Of a stretch of DNA of 64,000 bases, positions 31,953 to 43,789 are shown piece by piece; the first letter of the stretch is position 1, and each line of letters begins with the position of its first letter. Where the stretch lies: NCBI GenBank assembly GCA_037044905.1, contig JBAOKB010000157.1, positions 36,047-100,046 on the forward strand, written 5' to 3'. This DNA comes from Hortaea werneckii (lineage: Eukaryota > Ascomycota > Dothideomycetes > Mycosphaerellales > Teratosphaeriaceae). A program made the translations under genes and the position numbers. Under the pieces are notes generated by a model. The model made no database searches. It was given only the letters and a program-made list of their open reading frames with translations, and was not told the origin of the DNA.

Positions 31953-32662
31953 GCAAGTGTACAGCATGTTATGTCTCTCACACGCATTAATGGGTAGACA
32001 TTGATCTTCAGAGTTTAGTGTTTGTCTCAATGTTAAAGTCGCTTGAGCAGTCCTGGTGTCATGTTCGAATCCAGGTAGCTTCTTGCCACTGTTCGCCAAG
32101 GTACGTCTTTACGTGTAAAGCACAAGGTAGTGACCAGTCTCCACCTCGCCGACATGTCAGCGCAGACAACTTTCAATCATGTTCTAAACTTGATGCGAAA
32201 GCCCGATGGTTCTTCTTTCGAAGCGAGAATGCGTCTCAGCAAAGGTGCGTTGTCAAGGTAATTAAATCGGCGACCTGGCTACTTGTTTGGAAGCGAAGAG
32301 CTTGAATGAGGCTGAAAGAAGCTCAGCCCTGGGCGTGGCCACGTCCAACCAATGACGCGCGTGGAACAGAAACAGGGGAAGACCATGCGAGCCATGAGGT
32401 ATTATTGCGACGCCTTGCCACTCGGCCGATGTTTCGAAGGCACTTTTCAGGTCTTTAGTATTTTTATGAAGCAACCATCAATTGCAACAACCCACCCAAT
32501 CGCGAGTCTTTGTCGATAGCGACAGCGAACGCAATCGCATCCTTCCCAGCTGCCCACCCGACTGCTTGGTCCCGCGGAAGTGGTGGTTCAACTCAATCGC
32601 GAGTATCGAAATCAGGCTGGCGGAGGTCGTAGTCTACATTCGAGGTGCCGGAGTCCAATGTG

Positions 32663-35568
32663 ATGCCGGTCAGGACACAGGCCGACTACGAAGCACACGA
32701 ATACCGCAGTAAGGTATGGACATCTATATGCGTCTGACATTGAACCCTCTTCCCTCGCAACCACCATGACTGCAGCCGCTCTCAACGCCCTCCGACCCTA
32801 AGACTGAGCTGACAAAAGGACTACCACAGCTCGCGGCGTCTTACCAAGCTCTCCTCACCGAGTTCTCCTCCCCCGACCTCACAACCGTCGGCAACTACTC
32901 GCTCGGTCGACTCATCGGCAAAGGCAGTTTCGGCAAGGTCTACCTTGCTTCTCACAAGCTCACCAATGGCTCCAAGGTGGTGCTCAAGTCGGCGAAGAAA
33001 GACGATGCCAATCTTGCACGCGAGATTCACCACCACCGGCAATTCTTGCACCCCCATATCGCACGACTGTACGAGGTCATAGTCACTGAGAACCTGGTGT
33101 GGCTAGTGCTGGAATACTGCCCTGGGGATGAGCTGTATAACCATCTGCTGGAGAATGGGCGCATTGAAGCCGGCAAGGTCCAGAAGATATTCACCCAGCT
33201 AGTCGGTGCTGTGAGCTATGTGCATGCGAAGAGCTGCGTACACCGCGATTTGAAACTGGAGAACATACTGCTGGATAAGCACGAGAATGTGAAATTGGTA
33301 GACTTTGGGTTCACAAGGGAGTATTCGGGCGGCACCAGCTATTTGCAGACATGGTGCGGAACGGTATGCTATTCCGCGCCGGAGATGCTCAAGGGCGAGA
33401 AGTATGCTGGTGAGCGGGTGGACGTATGGAGTTTGGGCATCATTCTGTACGCTTTGCTCTGTGGAGAGCTCCCATTCGACGAGGATGAAGAGATGGAGAC
33501 CAAGAACAAGATTCTGAAGGAGGAGCCGAAATATCCAGACTATCTACCCGAAGGCGCAGTGGACTTGATCAAAAAGCTACTGTCCAAGCGACCGCTCCTT
33601 CGACCAAGCCTTAGCGACATACTGAAAGATCCATGGCTCTCAGAGCATGCTCCGCAGCAGCAGGAGATTCTCAAGCTTCAGCAGCCTCCAGCTTTCAGTA
33701 CGCAGGTAGAGAAGGACACACTACAGCGAATGAAGGCGGCAGGCGTGGATATCGATATGGTTATCGAGCATGTCCTGTCTCAACGCTGCGACTCCTTGGC
33801 TGGATGGTGGGCGCTCCTCATAGAGAAAGAACAGCGAAAGGAAAAAAGGCGAGAGCGAAAGCGCAAGGAACGCGAAGCTGAGGCTAAGAGCATTCGAAGG
33901 TTGAGCGCGGCTAGTGGTAGATTGCTCGCTCAGAGTGCGCTGGGAGAGATCCACGAGGGTGAAGAGGGCAGCATGTCAGGCTCACCACGGTCTAGAGGGA
34001 GACGTATGGCGAGAGCAAACGGAAACTTGACTGTGCAGCCGCCAGATTTGCCCCGTGTCAGCGAAACCAAGTCACCGACACCAGACAGCGAGAATCCGCC
34101 CAAGATACAGAAAAATAAATCTCGAGAGGAGCTCAGCCGATCACGCAGCCGGCCACCGCCACCGCCGAAAGACTACAGTGCGCCCGTGATCCGAAGACCA
34201 AGAGGTCCATCAAGAGGAAACAGTGGAAGTATGCTGAGGTACTCCACGGTCAATCCGGACCTTCTCAGCCCAACTTATGTCCCACCACCACAGCGTACCA
34301 AACGGCGAACTTTTTACCAACAACCTCTCAAGAACCAATTCGCCTGGGTGAAGCATTGGTTTAAAGAAGGTGCTAAGCGCGCGAAGTCTCCCACCGGCAA
34401 CGGTGCAACAAAGCAAGAGAAATCTTCGCCGCAACTAGAGGCTAACGGCAAACCCATACTAGACACGGATCCACGTGAGAACCTACAACGTACCTCTACC
34501 GGACCTTTACCGCAACACCGTAAATCCGTGGTGGGTACAAGACCTGAGCTGCAGGCGAGAGCAACAATGCCTGGAAGGCCAAGAATCAACACCACTTCCT
34601 CCACGGGCTCCGTTCCTTCGTCTGTGAGAGCTAAGCGCACCAGTCTCTCGCCCGGCACCCTAACACCTCATTCCTCCTACCGTCGCTCCTCCGGCCTCCG
34701 AGGCCGCAAATCCACCAGCAGCTCCGTCAGCAGCATCCGATCCACCTTCAAAGGCGGACACCAACACACCCACTCGAAGGCTAGTAGCACTTCGTCCGCC
34801 TCGGTCGCATCCCCCTCCGGCCTCTCCTCCGCCTCCGGCTCCCGTCTCGCTCGCTCCCCTCACAGCTCCGTCAAAATCCTCCCCGCTACGCCGACAGGCG
34901 CCGGCGCCTTACCCGCCGGGATCAGAGTCTCCCGTCGTCCTCCCCCGGGATCCCTCGGCTCTTTACCGGCATTCTCAGAGGCTCGCGGTGCTTTTGGTGG
35001 GATGGGCCCGGGCTCCCCTAGCCTTCCCGTCTTCGCGAGAAAGAAACGTACTGTCTTCAAGGGTCCGATGTTGGGGAATGGGTCGCCGTCGGGGATCGGT
35101 CGGACGCCTTTAGGAGGTGCGAGGGATACCGGCTCCGGCTCAGCTTCTGTCCAGGGTCGTCGCAGCGGCGAAATGATCACGACGGGGATCACGGAGGAAG
35201 ATGAGGAGGCGGCTGAAGCTGTTGCCGCCGACGTCGCCGTCATGGAAGAAGAATCCGCTGAGGATCTGGAGGTGGAGGAGGTGGACCAGTTCGGCCCCGA
35301 ACTCGATTCGATCGTCCATCGTCCTCGTGGCGGGGATGGTGAGACGGGCGGTGCTGCTGCTGCTGCCGTCGCTGCCGTCGAGGGTGCGGCTCTTCGTACA
35401 TCGCTTTCGCCCCTCCCGCACGGCGAGAACGATCCCTTGGGTACGCCTGGCACGCCTGCTACGCATACCCAGGAGGGCATCGGCGGCGTGCCGTTGACGG
35501 CTGAGGCGCTCAAGCAGATGGAGGAGCAGGCTGAGGCTAAGGAGAAGGGTGAGCGGGCTGCTTCTTAG
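32663..35568 (+). CDS. Ser/Thr protein kinase, CAMK-like (KIN4/FRK1-type), with long C-terminal tail
   Basis: Two exons: 32663-32713 (MPVRTQADYEAHEYRSK) and 32776-35568, 62-bp intron; 947 aa. An ATG at 32766 lies inside the intron and runs into a stop, so I prefer the upstream start, which needs no frame correction. Kinase domain from about residue 64: 'YSLGRLIGKGSFGKVYLA' (Gly loop), 'SKVVLKSAKK' (ATP Lys), 'CVHRDLKLENIL' (catalytic loop), 'VDFGFTREY' (DFG), 'GTVCYSAPEM' (APE) and 'RVDVWSLGIILYALLCGELP'; all catalytic residues are present. It is followed by a conserved segment 'DTLQRMKAAGVDIDMVIEHV', a Lys/Arg/Glu coiled stretch and 550 residues of Ser/Pro-rich disorder ending in an acidic patch. 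The closest relatives I recall are unnamed fungal kinases near KIN4/FRK1; the assignment to that branch is tentative. Confidence 0.88.
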
Positions 35569-36249
35569 TCTTTCCAGGCGGCTGGTGGGATAAGCGGGTC
35601 CTTTTCCCCCCTCTTTTTTTTTTTTTTTTTTTTTGTATTCTTGTTACTTGAACGTTCAAGCGCGTCGAACAAGCGGGCATGTAGATGATTGTTCTCTTTT
35701 AATCCCTGTCTTTCCTTGTGGGGGAGGATGTACTCTATTTTTTCTTCGAAAGCGCTTTTTCCCTCTCTTCCTTCTTTCTTTAGGCATAAGAGGTCGTGCC
35801 ACCGTTCAAGCTACATGCGAAGGAAAGCAAGAGTCTTATCTCTGAGTGCTTTAAGAGCCGTTCGTCCTTCCCCTACACCGGTAGTTTCTTTTGCGTCGAA
35901 TTCATTCCATTCGCTCCATGACAATGCAGCGCAAACGTTACCGTGCCGCCGCACACATGTACCCGAGAGTTACGGCAATTCAGTACTGTCGGCTTTTCGC
36001 ACGCACATTCGGATCGCGCAGTTCGTCATCCTATCCTGTCACTTCTCAAACAAACTACATCGAAACACGGTGAGCAAGCGATCGCAATCACCGATAGAGA
36101 CGTATCAAGCAACCGATTGGTATTTGAAGGTTTCAATTCTGTGGGTTCTCATTCATGTCATATCGTCCGTAGCGAGGATACCTATCAAAGAAACTCACTC
36201 GCTCTTTTCCTCAAGCGGCAAATGCCAGCAGGTCCTCCGCACCTGTACC
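35569..36249. other. Intergenic, convergent 3' ends
   Basis: About 680 bases between the kinase and the next, convergent, gene. A 21-nt T run (35614-35634) lies 46 bases after the kinase stop. No gene supported. Confidence 0.5.
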
Positions 36250-36650
36250 TTATTTATCCTCAATCGGCATCTTACTGCCCGTGGCATCCTGGTACTGTCC
36301 GCGAATGTAATCACTGATCGCCTCGTCCTTGGCCTGCTCCACGGCCGACTCGTTGTTCTGGGGTCCCTGGCCCATGCCGTATTGCTGGAAGGCGTCGATG
36401 CCTGTATATTAAGTTAGCACCAGGATCCTTAGATAGATGGGGATTGCCTCGGGGAAGGTTTATTGGGGGAAGGGATGGGATGTTTACCCTTGTCCAGAGC
36501 ATCCTCGTCCTTCTCGCTCGCTTTGCCGCCGCCGGCCATGGTGTTGATCTTGTCCATGAAGCCGCCGCCGCTCTCGTTGCTCTCGCCTTCTTTCTTCTGC
36601 TCTTCGGAGCCGCCGCCGCCGCCGCCGATTGCGTTCTTGACGAAGTCCAT
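36250..36650 (-). CDS. Small conserved fungal protein of unknown function
   Basis: Two exons, 36650-36488 and 36401-36250, with an 86-bp intron; 104 aa. It starts MDFVKNAIGGGGGGSEEQ, has a 'GGGFMDKINTMAGGGKASEK' middle, and ends 'ESAVEQAKDEAISDYIRGQY' followed by 'PIEDK'. The arrangement of a short amphipathic start (MDFVKNAI), Gly/Glu/Lys-rich middle, 'GQGPQNNESA' and a conserved helical C-terminus is one I recognise as recurring in Pezizomycotina small proteins, sometimes labelled stress-related, without known mechanism. No signal peptide, no membrane segment. The splice junction falls inside 'DKGIDAFQQY', which keeps the pattern. Codon choice is strongly biased, suggesting high expression; that is inference. 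Confidence 0.75.
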
Positions 36651-37284
36651 GTTTGCTTTGTTTGGAGAAGGTTTCGGTTTCAAGTTTGTATTTGTTGGGG
36701 TTGATGTGTCTCTTGGGGAAGGATTGGAAAGAATGTACTGAAGCGAGAGAGAGGGAGAGACCAATCTACTTATCTGAAGATCCAAGGTCGGTCTTACTGA
36801 AGCTATGAGGTCGATCGTGGTGAAGCTATGTAGAGAGACCTTGGCAATGACGTAGATCTACACGTCTGAACCTGTTGTAGACGCCTCCGATGCGGGCAGC
36901 AGTTTCATCAGATGTAAACGCTGATGAGGTAGCAGCCAAACAGGTTGGACTGGAGCTGTAGCACTGAAACCGGGAACTTGGATGCGCATTGGACAAGATC
37001 TAGACTTTCCCGTCGGTGACGCCGTTTACAGTAAAGCTGTACTGTACTGCAGTTATCAGCTGCCTGACTTCCCCCCCTTTGCCAAGCCTCCCTCCAGGGC
37101 CGCTTAAACAGCACACCCCTTCTCCGAAGACCCTGGTTGCTCCACGTAACGACCCCACACCGTCAGGTAGGAGGTACCTTGCGGCAGCTCCCCAGCAAAA
37201 TACCTGTCCTTTTGGAGGTTTACACGGTGCTACAACTACTTCGTCTACACGGTGTAGTGTAGGAAGAACGAACACGCCGGCAAC
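36651..37284. other. Divergent intergenic region
   Basis: About 630 bases between the divergent starts of the small protein and the cyclophilin. It must contain both promoters. No additional gene seen. Confidence 0.5.
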
Positions 37285-38103
37285 ATGATCGGCCTCCAAC
37301 GCCTCCTCACCAGCGCCCTGCTGATTCTGACCTTCGTCTTCGTCTTCTTCGCCCAGAGCTCCGAAGCCCAGAAGGGTCCCAAGATCACCCACAAGGTCTA
37401 CTTCGACATCACCCACGGCGATGAAGAGCTCGGCCGCGTCGTGCTAGGTCTCTACGGCAAGACCGTGCCCAAGGTCAGCGATCCCTAGACGCATTGCCGT
37501 CAATCCTTCGCGTCTCCGGTAGCCCCAGTAATGCTGACTTTCAGGTGGAACTTGTAGACGACCGAGAACTTCCGCGCTCTGGCAACGGGCGAGAAGGGCT
37601 TCGGCTACGAGGGCTCCGCCTTCCACCGTGTGATCAAGGACTTCATGATCCAGGGCGGCGACTTCACCAGCGGCGACGGCCGTGGCGGCAAGAGCATCTA
37701 CGGCGCCAAGTTCCCGGATGAGAACTTCAAGCTGAAGCACACCAAGAAGGGCCTGCTGAGTACGTCTCCCTACCCTCCCTCCGCTCCCTTCCAGACTATT
37801 CTCTGCCACACGCCCACGTAAAAGGAAAATGAAAGCATATCTGACACGGTCCTCCCTTCTATAACAGGCATGGCCAACGCCGGCAAAGACACCAACGGCT
37901 CCCAATTCTTCATCACGACCGCCATCACCTCCTGGCTCGACGGCCGCCACGTCGTCTTCGGCGAAGTCCTCGAAGGGTACGACATCGTGGACAAGATCCA
38001 GAACGTCCCCAAGAACGCCGACGACAAGCCCAAGGACCCCGTCAAGATCGCCAAGAGCGGCGAGCTTGAGGTCCCCGAAGAAGGTACTAGGGCGGAGTTG
38101 TAG
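37285..38103 (+). CDS. ER/secretory cyclophilin B (peptidyl-prolyl cis-trans isomerase), short form
   Basis: Exons 37285-37473, 37558-37759 and 37868-38103, introns 84 and 108 bp; 208 aa. Catalyses proline isomerisation in protein folding. A signal peptide is clear (MIGLQRLLTSALLILTFVFV... cleaved near SSEAQ). The cyclophilin core follows: 'KVYFDITHGDEELGRVVLGL', 'TTENFRALATGEKGFGYEGS', 'FHRVIKDFMIQGGDFTSGDG' (catalytic Arg), 'SIYGAKFPDENFKLKHTKKG', 'MANAGKDTNGSQFFITT' and 'SWLDGRHVVFGEV' (drug-binding Trp). This form ends in TRAEL, which resembles weak ER-retrieval tails. The last codons are also the start of a removable intron (see next entry). Confidence 0.93.
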
Positions 38104-38230
38104 TTGAACGCGAACGAAAACCCAGTATGTACGTTGCTCTTGCGTTTGGAGACTTGTCAGGTCTCCCCCGCATGGTATGTACTGGTGAGAGAAGTAGACG
38201 AAGACTGATTCTTTTTCATCGCTTTGCTAG

Positions 38231-38574
38231 GCTACCCCGGTCACGCTGAACCCGCTTACCCGTTGAGCGAGGAGGAAACCTTCACCGGCTCATCGTCTGA
38301 AATGGCTGCTGCACCGGCGGGCGGTGCTTCAGTGCCAGAGATCAAGGACAACGTAGGCGAGACATCCAAGTCGCCTCTCCACAGCCATGCGGACGAGGTG
38401 GAGGCCGAACTTGGACAGGGCTCGGCTGGCTTAAGTCCCCTCATGAAACTGGGTCTGGCTGGTCTTATCCTCGCCGCGTGCTATGTCTGGGTCCGCGTCT
38501 ATAGCTCTGGTGGTAGTTCGACTGCTGCTGCTGGTGCGGGGAGGCATGGGGCGTATGAGAAGAGCCCGGCTTAG
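38231..38574 (+). CDS. Alternative last exon of the cyclophilin: membrane-anchored form
   Basis: If the segment 38084-38230 (donor GTACTA right after EVPEE, acceptor GCTAG) is spliced out, the frame continues in phase 1 as 'GYPGHAEPAYPLSEEETF' through an acidic Ser/Glu-rich stalk to a hydrophobic segment 'MKLGLAGLILAACYVWVRVY' and a short tail. The product would be a type I membrane cyclophilin of about 316 aa. Seen: the open frame, correct phase, splice sites and a single well-formed membrane segment. Inferred: that both forms are made. An internal methionine at 38305 could instead start a separate small protein, but the splice phase argues for one gene. Confidence 0.65.
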
Positions 38575-38922
38575 ATGATATAAAAAGAAAAAAAAAATGA
38601 GAAAAAGATCTTGTTTGGACTGCGTGTGTGTGTTGTTGTCTCTCTCTCTGTTCGATACTTTTCTCTGACTGCTCTCTTCGCTTTTCCCCCTTGATAATAA
38701 CTCAGATATACCCGGCTTTTTGTAAACGGGAGATGGATGTCTCCGTCTTTTTCTCCTTCCTTCCCTCTGCCGGGTTAAGATCGCAAGGTTTTAAATCATC
38801 AGATGAAGCAGAAGTTTAGAAAGGGTATCTCGTGTACTGGTGTGTGCGTAGGCGTCTTTTGTCGGCCGCCGCCGCCGCCTCCCCCCCCCCCTCCACCCCC
38901 AACTAGTTGTGTGGCATGCCCC
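38575..38922. other. Intergenic, convergent cyclophilin / IES1
   Basis: About 350 bases of 3' UTR-like sequence with A-rich and CT-rich tracts and a short run of CCG/C repeats near 38870-38900. No gene. Confidence 0.55.
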
Positions 38923-41585
38923 CTAATCATCCCCCATTTCCTCGTCCTCGTCCTCGTCCCCGTCCTCCTCACCGCTCTCATCCGCGTCCACTTCGCCCAG
39001 CAACTCGCGATCTTCCTCGTCCAGCTCGCCTCCGCCCTCCCCTCCTCCTCCGTCTTCATCATCTTCTTCTTCCCGCTCAGCAGCTACACCCCTTCCTCTC
39101 CCCGCCGCTCTCTCCTGGCCCGGTGTCCCGGATCCCATACGGTTGTCTCGAAGACTTTTGCCCCCTGTCCCGCTGCTACGCTGTCTAGACAGACTACTTC
39201 GTCCGTTCGCAGGCGGGATATCCATATACGGCCGCGCCGCGACCGTGATACTACGCCGATTCGTTGACGTCGGCGGCGGCGGTCGCATCGAGTCCTCCTC
39301 CTGCTGTTGTTGCTGGAGCTGTTGCCGACGCCGGATCATCGCGTGGCCCGGCGTCCCGGATTCCTCCCAGCGCTCGAGCCGGCGCGATGCGCGCCGGAAG
39401 GAGCGCGCGAGACTGCGGGCTTCTTCGCCGACATCGCTCGCTTCGCCGTTGACGCGGCCCATGCCTGCCATGAAGACGCGGGGGCGACGGGCTAGATCCA
39501 TGTCTTCGAGGTGGTGGTGCTCGATGTTGTTCTCCTTCCCGCCCTTGTGCTCGTCCTTTTCGTTCTTGTCTTTGCCCCCTGCTCCGCCGCGTCGCACCCG
39601 CACCGATTCCTCTTCCGAGTCGTAGTCGGCGGGGAGGCGCTTGATGCGCTTCCAGGCGCGTAGCATGGCGCCCTCGCCTTCGCGTTTGCTCCGCGCTCGC
39701 ACGTGGACCTTGCTGATGCGCTTGTCGAGGGTGTAGTCGATCTGCTGTTTGCGGTAGTTGACTACGGCGGATTGGTGCTGCGTCATGCCGCGACTGCGCT
39801 TCTGCGCCTGATAGGATGGTGTCGGGACATGGTCCGGGTTGAGTCGTGTCTGGAAGGTGATGTTGGCGCCGTGCGGCGGGGAGAATGGATTAAGACCGCC
39901 ACCCTGTTGGCCGAGCGCACTTGACCCTGGCGTCGCAGGCTGGGTTTGCGAGGGCCCTGAGTCCTGTATCGAGAAGCTTCCTTGGCTGTTGTTGGGAAGC
40001 AGCGGTACATGATGATTACTATCCCCACCTCTGGCAGCAATTGGTACAGCATCTGGCTTTGGTTTGTTACGGCGCCAGTTGCCACGACCGGGACCTTTCT
40101 TCACGGGCGCTGGTGCTGGAGCTGCAGGCTGTGATGGCGAAGCGTCTGTCATCGATTCGTCGTTGTTCAGCAATCTGTTGATTTGCATGTTGCCGCCAGC
40201 TTTGCCGGAAGCATTCACGGCTTGGAAGCCACGGTTCTCAGCGGGCGAGGGCGAACGTGTGTAATCGCTTCCTGCCTCAAGGTGGAGACCAGACGGTTTG
40301 CCGCTTACAGAATCTGGGGCGGTCAGTTACGGTCGGCGTGTCTTGGTGGGTTCAGCTTACCTTTTTGCCACCCAATCTCGCTCGCTTCGTCCTCAGAAGC
40401 ATTCGGACCACTCTTGTCGAGTCCTTTTTCTTTCCTCGCACGTTTCAATGCAGTCATAGCCGGGCTAGGCTCACTGGCGAGGATAGCGATGCGTTCTTTT
40501 CGCTTCACCTCGCCGAACGTCTTCTCGTCTTCCGTGTCGAGATTCTCCAGTGCCGCTTGTTCTTCGGTCAAGCTCTCTAATGGCGGGACTTTGACAGGTA
40601 ATGCGCCAGGGCCTTCTTCGCCCTCTCCATATTGTCCCTGCCCAAATGGATTCCGCTGTGAGTCTTCATAACTAAAATCGCTTTCCAAGTACCACCAGAT
40701 CAGCCAGAGAAATGCGCGCGCTCGGCTGCTGCTGCTCAGGCTGCTACGCATCACCAGGTCAAAGAAATCTCGCGGCGCGCTGAAGTGCAATTCGCTAATC
40801 TTTGGCGCATACTGGCTCATGACGAATATCAAGTTGACAGGGTTGGTGCGTGGAATGCTTGCGTTCTTGATCTCGTCCATAGTGCTCGGCTGCGGCTCAT
40901 CTTCCGTCGCGCCTTTCAATATTGACTTCAGTCTCGGAGCGTCCTGCAGCTGCTTGTATGCATTTGGATCCTGATGTGCTTGTAGTGCTGGTATTGAATG
41001 GTAGGTCCGCAACTGGGCGCGCATTTCAGGGAAGAAGTTCAGAGTGGTGTTCATCCGTCCAACATTGACCAACAGACACACCATGGCCATGGATACGGCA
41101 CCATCTTGATCTTGTGTCAGCTTCTCCTTTAGAATCTTGCTGCACTTGCTGCTCTTGGCCATGGAGTCTATGTAGATATCTGTGAAAGTGTGGCCCTTCG
41201 TCCCGTCGCTGTGTTTGGTGAAACATCGTGTCTGGTCGTAGAAGACTAGTCGCAAAAAGTCATACTGGATGTCTTTGCGCCAGAGCGGGATGCCGTCTTC
41301 TTTCTTTAGGTGTTTGACCTTATTGCCAGAGTATACTGATGAGACGTTGCCGCTCGCGTTGCGTCGTGTCGATGTGGTCGTTGATGTGTGTCCACCTTCG
41401 TCATCCTTGTCGTTGGTCTTATCGCCAGAGGGCGTTCCAACCGACTGCTCATCGGACTTTTCGTGTCGTAGTAAGCTGGGCGGTGGTGGCATGGTCGCAG
41501 CAGGCGTTTCTGGGGGTGCGCTTGGCGCCGAAGGTCTCGCGGACTCCTCTGGGTCGGCCGACAGGATGTGTTGTAATGAAGACAT
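38923..41585 (-). CDS. IES1: Ino eighty subunit 1 (IES1), INO80 chromatin-remodelling complex
   Basis: Two exons, 41585-40361 and 40313-38923, 47-bp intron; 871 aa. Nuclear subunit of the INO80 nucleosome remodeller in fungi. The conserved core is in exon 1: 'SSVYSGNKVKHLKKEDGIPL', 'WRKDIQYDFLRLVFYD', 'FTDIYIDSMAKSSKCSKILK', 'AMVCLLVNVGRMNTTLNFFP', 'EMRAQLRTYHSIPALQAHQD', 'RTNPVNLIFVMSQYAPKISE' and 'DFFDLVMRSSLSSSSRARAF', matching what I recall of the family in filamentous fungi. Exon 2 is basic and disordered with an AT-hook-like 'KKGPGRGNWRRNKPK', Gln and Gly runs, and an extreme acidic C-terminus (GEEDGDEDEDEEMGDD). The long second part may contact DNA or histones; that is inference. Frame intact. 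Confidence 0.85.
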
Positions 41586-42395
41586 GATTGCGGCAGTTTT
41601 CGCTTATCGCTAGGTAGACACTGTCGATCGGTCGACTGTTTGCGCAGTACCAGGTGGTCGGTCGATCGATCGATGTGTGGCCGCCCGACAGATGCAGTGG
41701 TTACAGCCGGGTGTTGCGCGCGGATTCAGCTCACGGTCGTCCTTCCCTCGTTTCCATCGTCGCAATCGCGTTGTCTTCTCTCGCTTATGCGCGGCGAACC
41801 GCCAGTGTCGCTGCGGTCATGTACCGGTGGTTCTACACGGAGATTGCCAGGTGTTTTGTATCTCCGGCTCAGACTGGACGACACTCGCAAGAAAGGATAG
41901 CTGGAAGGGAAGAGAGTTGGGAAGGGGGCTGGAGGATAAGCGAAGGGTCGGTCGATATGAGAGAATTCCTAAGCCTACCGTTCCTGAGGTACGCGGGCTG
42001 GGTGGTGCGCATTGGCAGCGAGCAGCCCTCTCCCATCCGCATCCGCATCCGACAGAAGCGACGACTCCCGAGCTTTCGTGGCTGCGGATGCTTCCAGCCT
42101 GGAGTCGGGTTCCTATATACCTTGACGTCATTGCCCGCCGCGGCAGCGCAATCGGAAAATTCAATTCAAGTTCAAATCGCAGGATCCATTTAATTGAGAG
42201 CGATAGCCAACACGCCTGACGCATCAATCACGTAAACGGTCCGCTTGAAGTTGTTGCCGCACATAGCGAGCAAGTGCTCGCGTAGAGTGACAGGATCCAT
42301 TGCGCCCCTGCAAGAGGAACAGGCTTGTATTCTAATATACCTCGATGTTGTCACATTCAACACCAATTATGCTACCAAGAAATCGAAAGCAAGAG
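41586..42395. other. Intergenic, IES1 promoter / SRPK-like 3' end
   Basis: About 810 bases. Overlapping frames at 41640-42227 on both strands have no recognisable content. Near 41650-41700 the sequence has several GGTCGATCGAT-type palindromic bits, otherwise nothing notable. Confidence 0.45.
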
Positions 42396-43789
42396 CTATT
42401 GGAGCCAGGTATGACCAAGCGATTGCGAAGCTGACCATCGCTGTCGAGGATCCCATTGCCAGGCACACCGTAAGAAGTCGAGAATCTCCGGGTCTGAGGT
42501 CCCTTCTTCGATCCGATCTTCTAGTTTGACTGCGTCTATGGTCTCATAAGTCCATTTTCCTTCCAAAGGTCAGCTGAAGTTACAACAGAAGTTGAGCAGC
42601 ACTCACCATTGCTATCGAAGAAGGCCTGAGAATGTGCACAAGCATCGAGGAAATCCCTCGGAGGAGCACCAATGTACTTGATCATTGACTCGATCGATCC
42701 ATTTTCGTCGGTACTGCCGAAAATCTGCTCGGCAAAGAGCAGTTCCCAAATCTGCACATCGCATCAGCGTCTGCGGCCTAAGATTAGAAGTCTCCAGACC
42801 TACTAATACGCCAAAATTCCAAATGTCAATCTTATGGTCCCACGCAGCGCCCAGAATAACTTCTGGGGCACGATATGGCAGCGCTTGTACGGCACCTTGG
42901 TAAAGTTCCTCGTCAAATACTGCTGAGCCGAAATCACAGAGGATCGGGTAGCCGAGCTCATCCTGCTTCATCTCGCGACTCGCAGTGACTAGTGTGTTAT
43001 CTCCACCGATCTTCGAAATGCTCGGCGATAACCTCTCGGATGCGCAGAAGGTATCGAGATATGACTCTTGCTCGTCCGGAAGCGTGATCTGGATGTTATC
43101 AAGCTTGATATCTGTTCCGAAACGTCAGTTTGATGCAGAATATCTGTCGAAGGGCACGGCTTACCAGTGTGCGTAACCCTATTTGTGTGGAGGAATTCTA
43201 AAGCGTGCAAAAGATACGTTGCCACCAAGCGAACTCTGTGTGAGCCAAAAGGACGATTTGATGGTTGGTTTGTGAATTCGAGCAGATTCGGTCCCAGAGG
43301 CTCAAATACAAAGCCATTGTATGCCTGTCCTTTGCGATCGAATTCGAAGATGCGCTCTGGCTGGCGTACACAAATACTGCCGGCGTGATCTGACTGTGTA
43401 GCAGCCTGTCTGATTCTTTCGAATGTCCTCTTCTCTCTGTGAGTAGCATCCGCCGCACCGACCTTGAGAACTTTGTACGTGCTTCTGTTTGAGTGAGCAT
43501 GGTGGTATTGATCAGGCTATTGAGCTACATACGTGCGGTCTTTGCAGAGCCAGGTTGTTGACGTCCGCCCATATCCGAGCTTGACCATGGCGGTGTACGA
43601 TTGATCGAGTATGCTCCCTGGCTCGATCGAACAATAATTTCTTGGACTATAGCTAGATAGTGATTCTTCATCGATGCACTCCATCTTGCAGGGCCTCGAG
43701 TGTACGGAACGCCGCGAGATTCTCGTGAAGACGAGATTTGCAAGTAGCGTGGAGCTCCTCATGGAGCTTTTGCTGGAAATATGGTGCAT
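42396..43789 (-). CDS. SRPK-like Ser/Thr protein kinase (fungal-expanded family)
   Basis: Five exons: 43789-43533, 43484-43165, 43111-42804, 42751-42607, 42535-42396 (introns 48, 53, 52, 71 bp); 389 aa, all joins in phase. Typical opening 'CIDEESLSSYSPRNYCSIEP' followed by 'YTAMVKLGYGRTSTTWLCKD' (Gly loop), 'KVLKVG' (ATP Lys), catalytic loop 'HTDIKLDNI' (HTD as in SRPKs), 'LCDFGSAVF' (DFG), 'LPYRAPEVILGAAWDHKIDI' and 'WELLFAEQIFG'; the last exon supplies 'LRCAWQWDPRQRWSASQSLG'. Family members phosphorylate SR-type substrates, but the short fungal paralogues are very numerous and mostly uncharacterised. The first ~35 residues (MHHISSKSSMRSSTLL...RRSVHSRPCK) are basic/Ser-rich and could be a mitochondrial presequence; a second candidate start is the Met at 43684. 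Confidence 0.87.

Larger units (their letters stand above)
29975..32662. other. Gene-free stretch upstream of the MFS gene
   Basis: The longest stretch here without a gene (about 2.7 kb). Reading frames are short and unconvincing on both strands. It contains the two inverted repeats listed separately and many short AT-rich patches. A TGTTCGAATCC at about 32063 looks like a tRNA B box, but no cloverleaf can be built around it. Could hold decayed or non-coding sequence. Confidence 0.45.

Noticed and set aside
32055..32085. tRNA-like B box (TGTTCGAATCC)
   Set aside because: The T arm does not pair with a 7-nt loop and no acceptor or anticodon arm can be drawn.
32766..32801. ATG at 32766 as kinase start
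   Set aside because: Runs into TAA after 11 codons; it lies in a 62-bp intron of a better model starting at 32663 that needs no frame correction.
39035..39267. Pro/Ser-rich frames on the + strand near 39 kb
   Set aside because: Opposite strand of the acidic and Gly-rich C-terminus of IES1.
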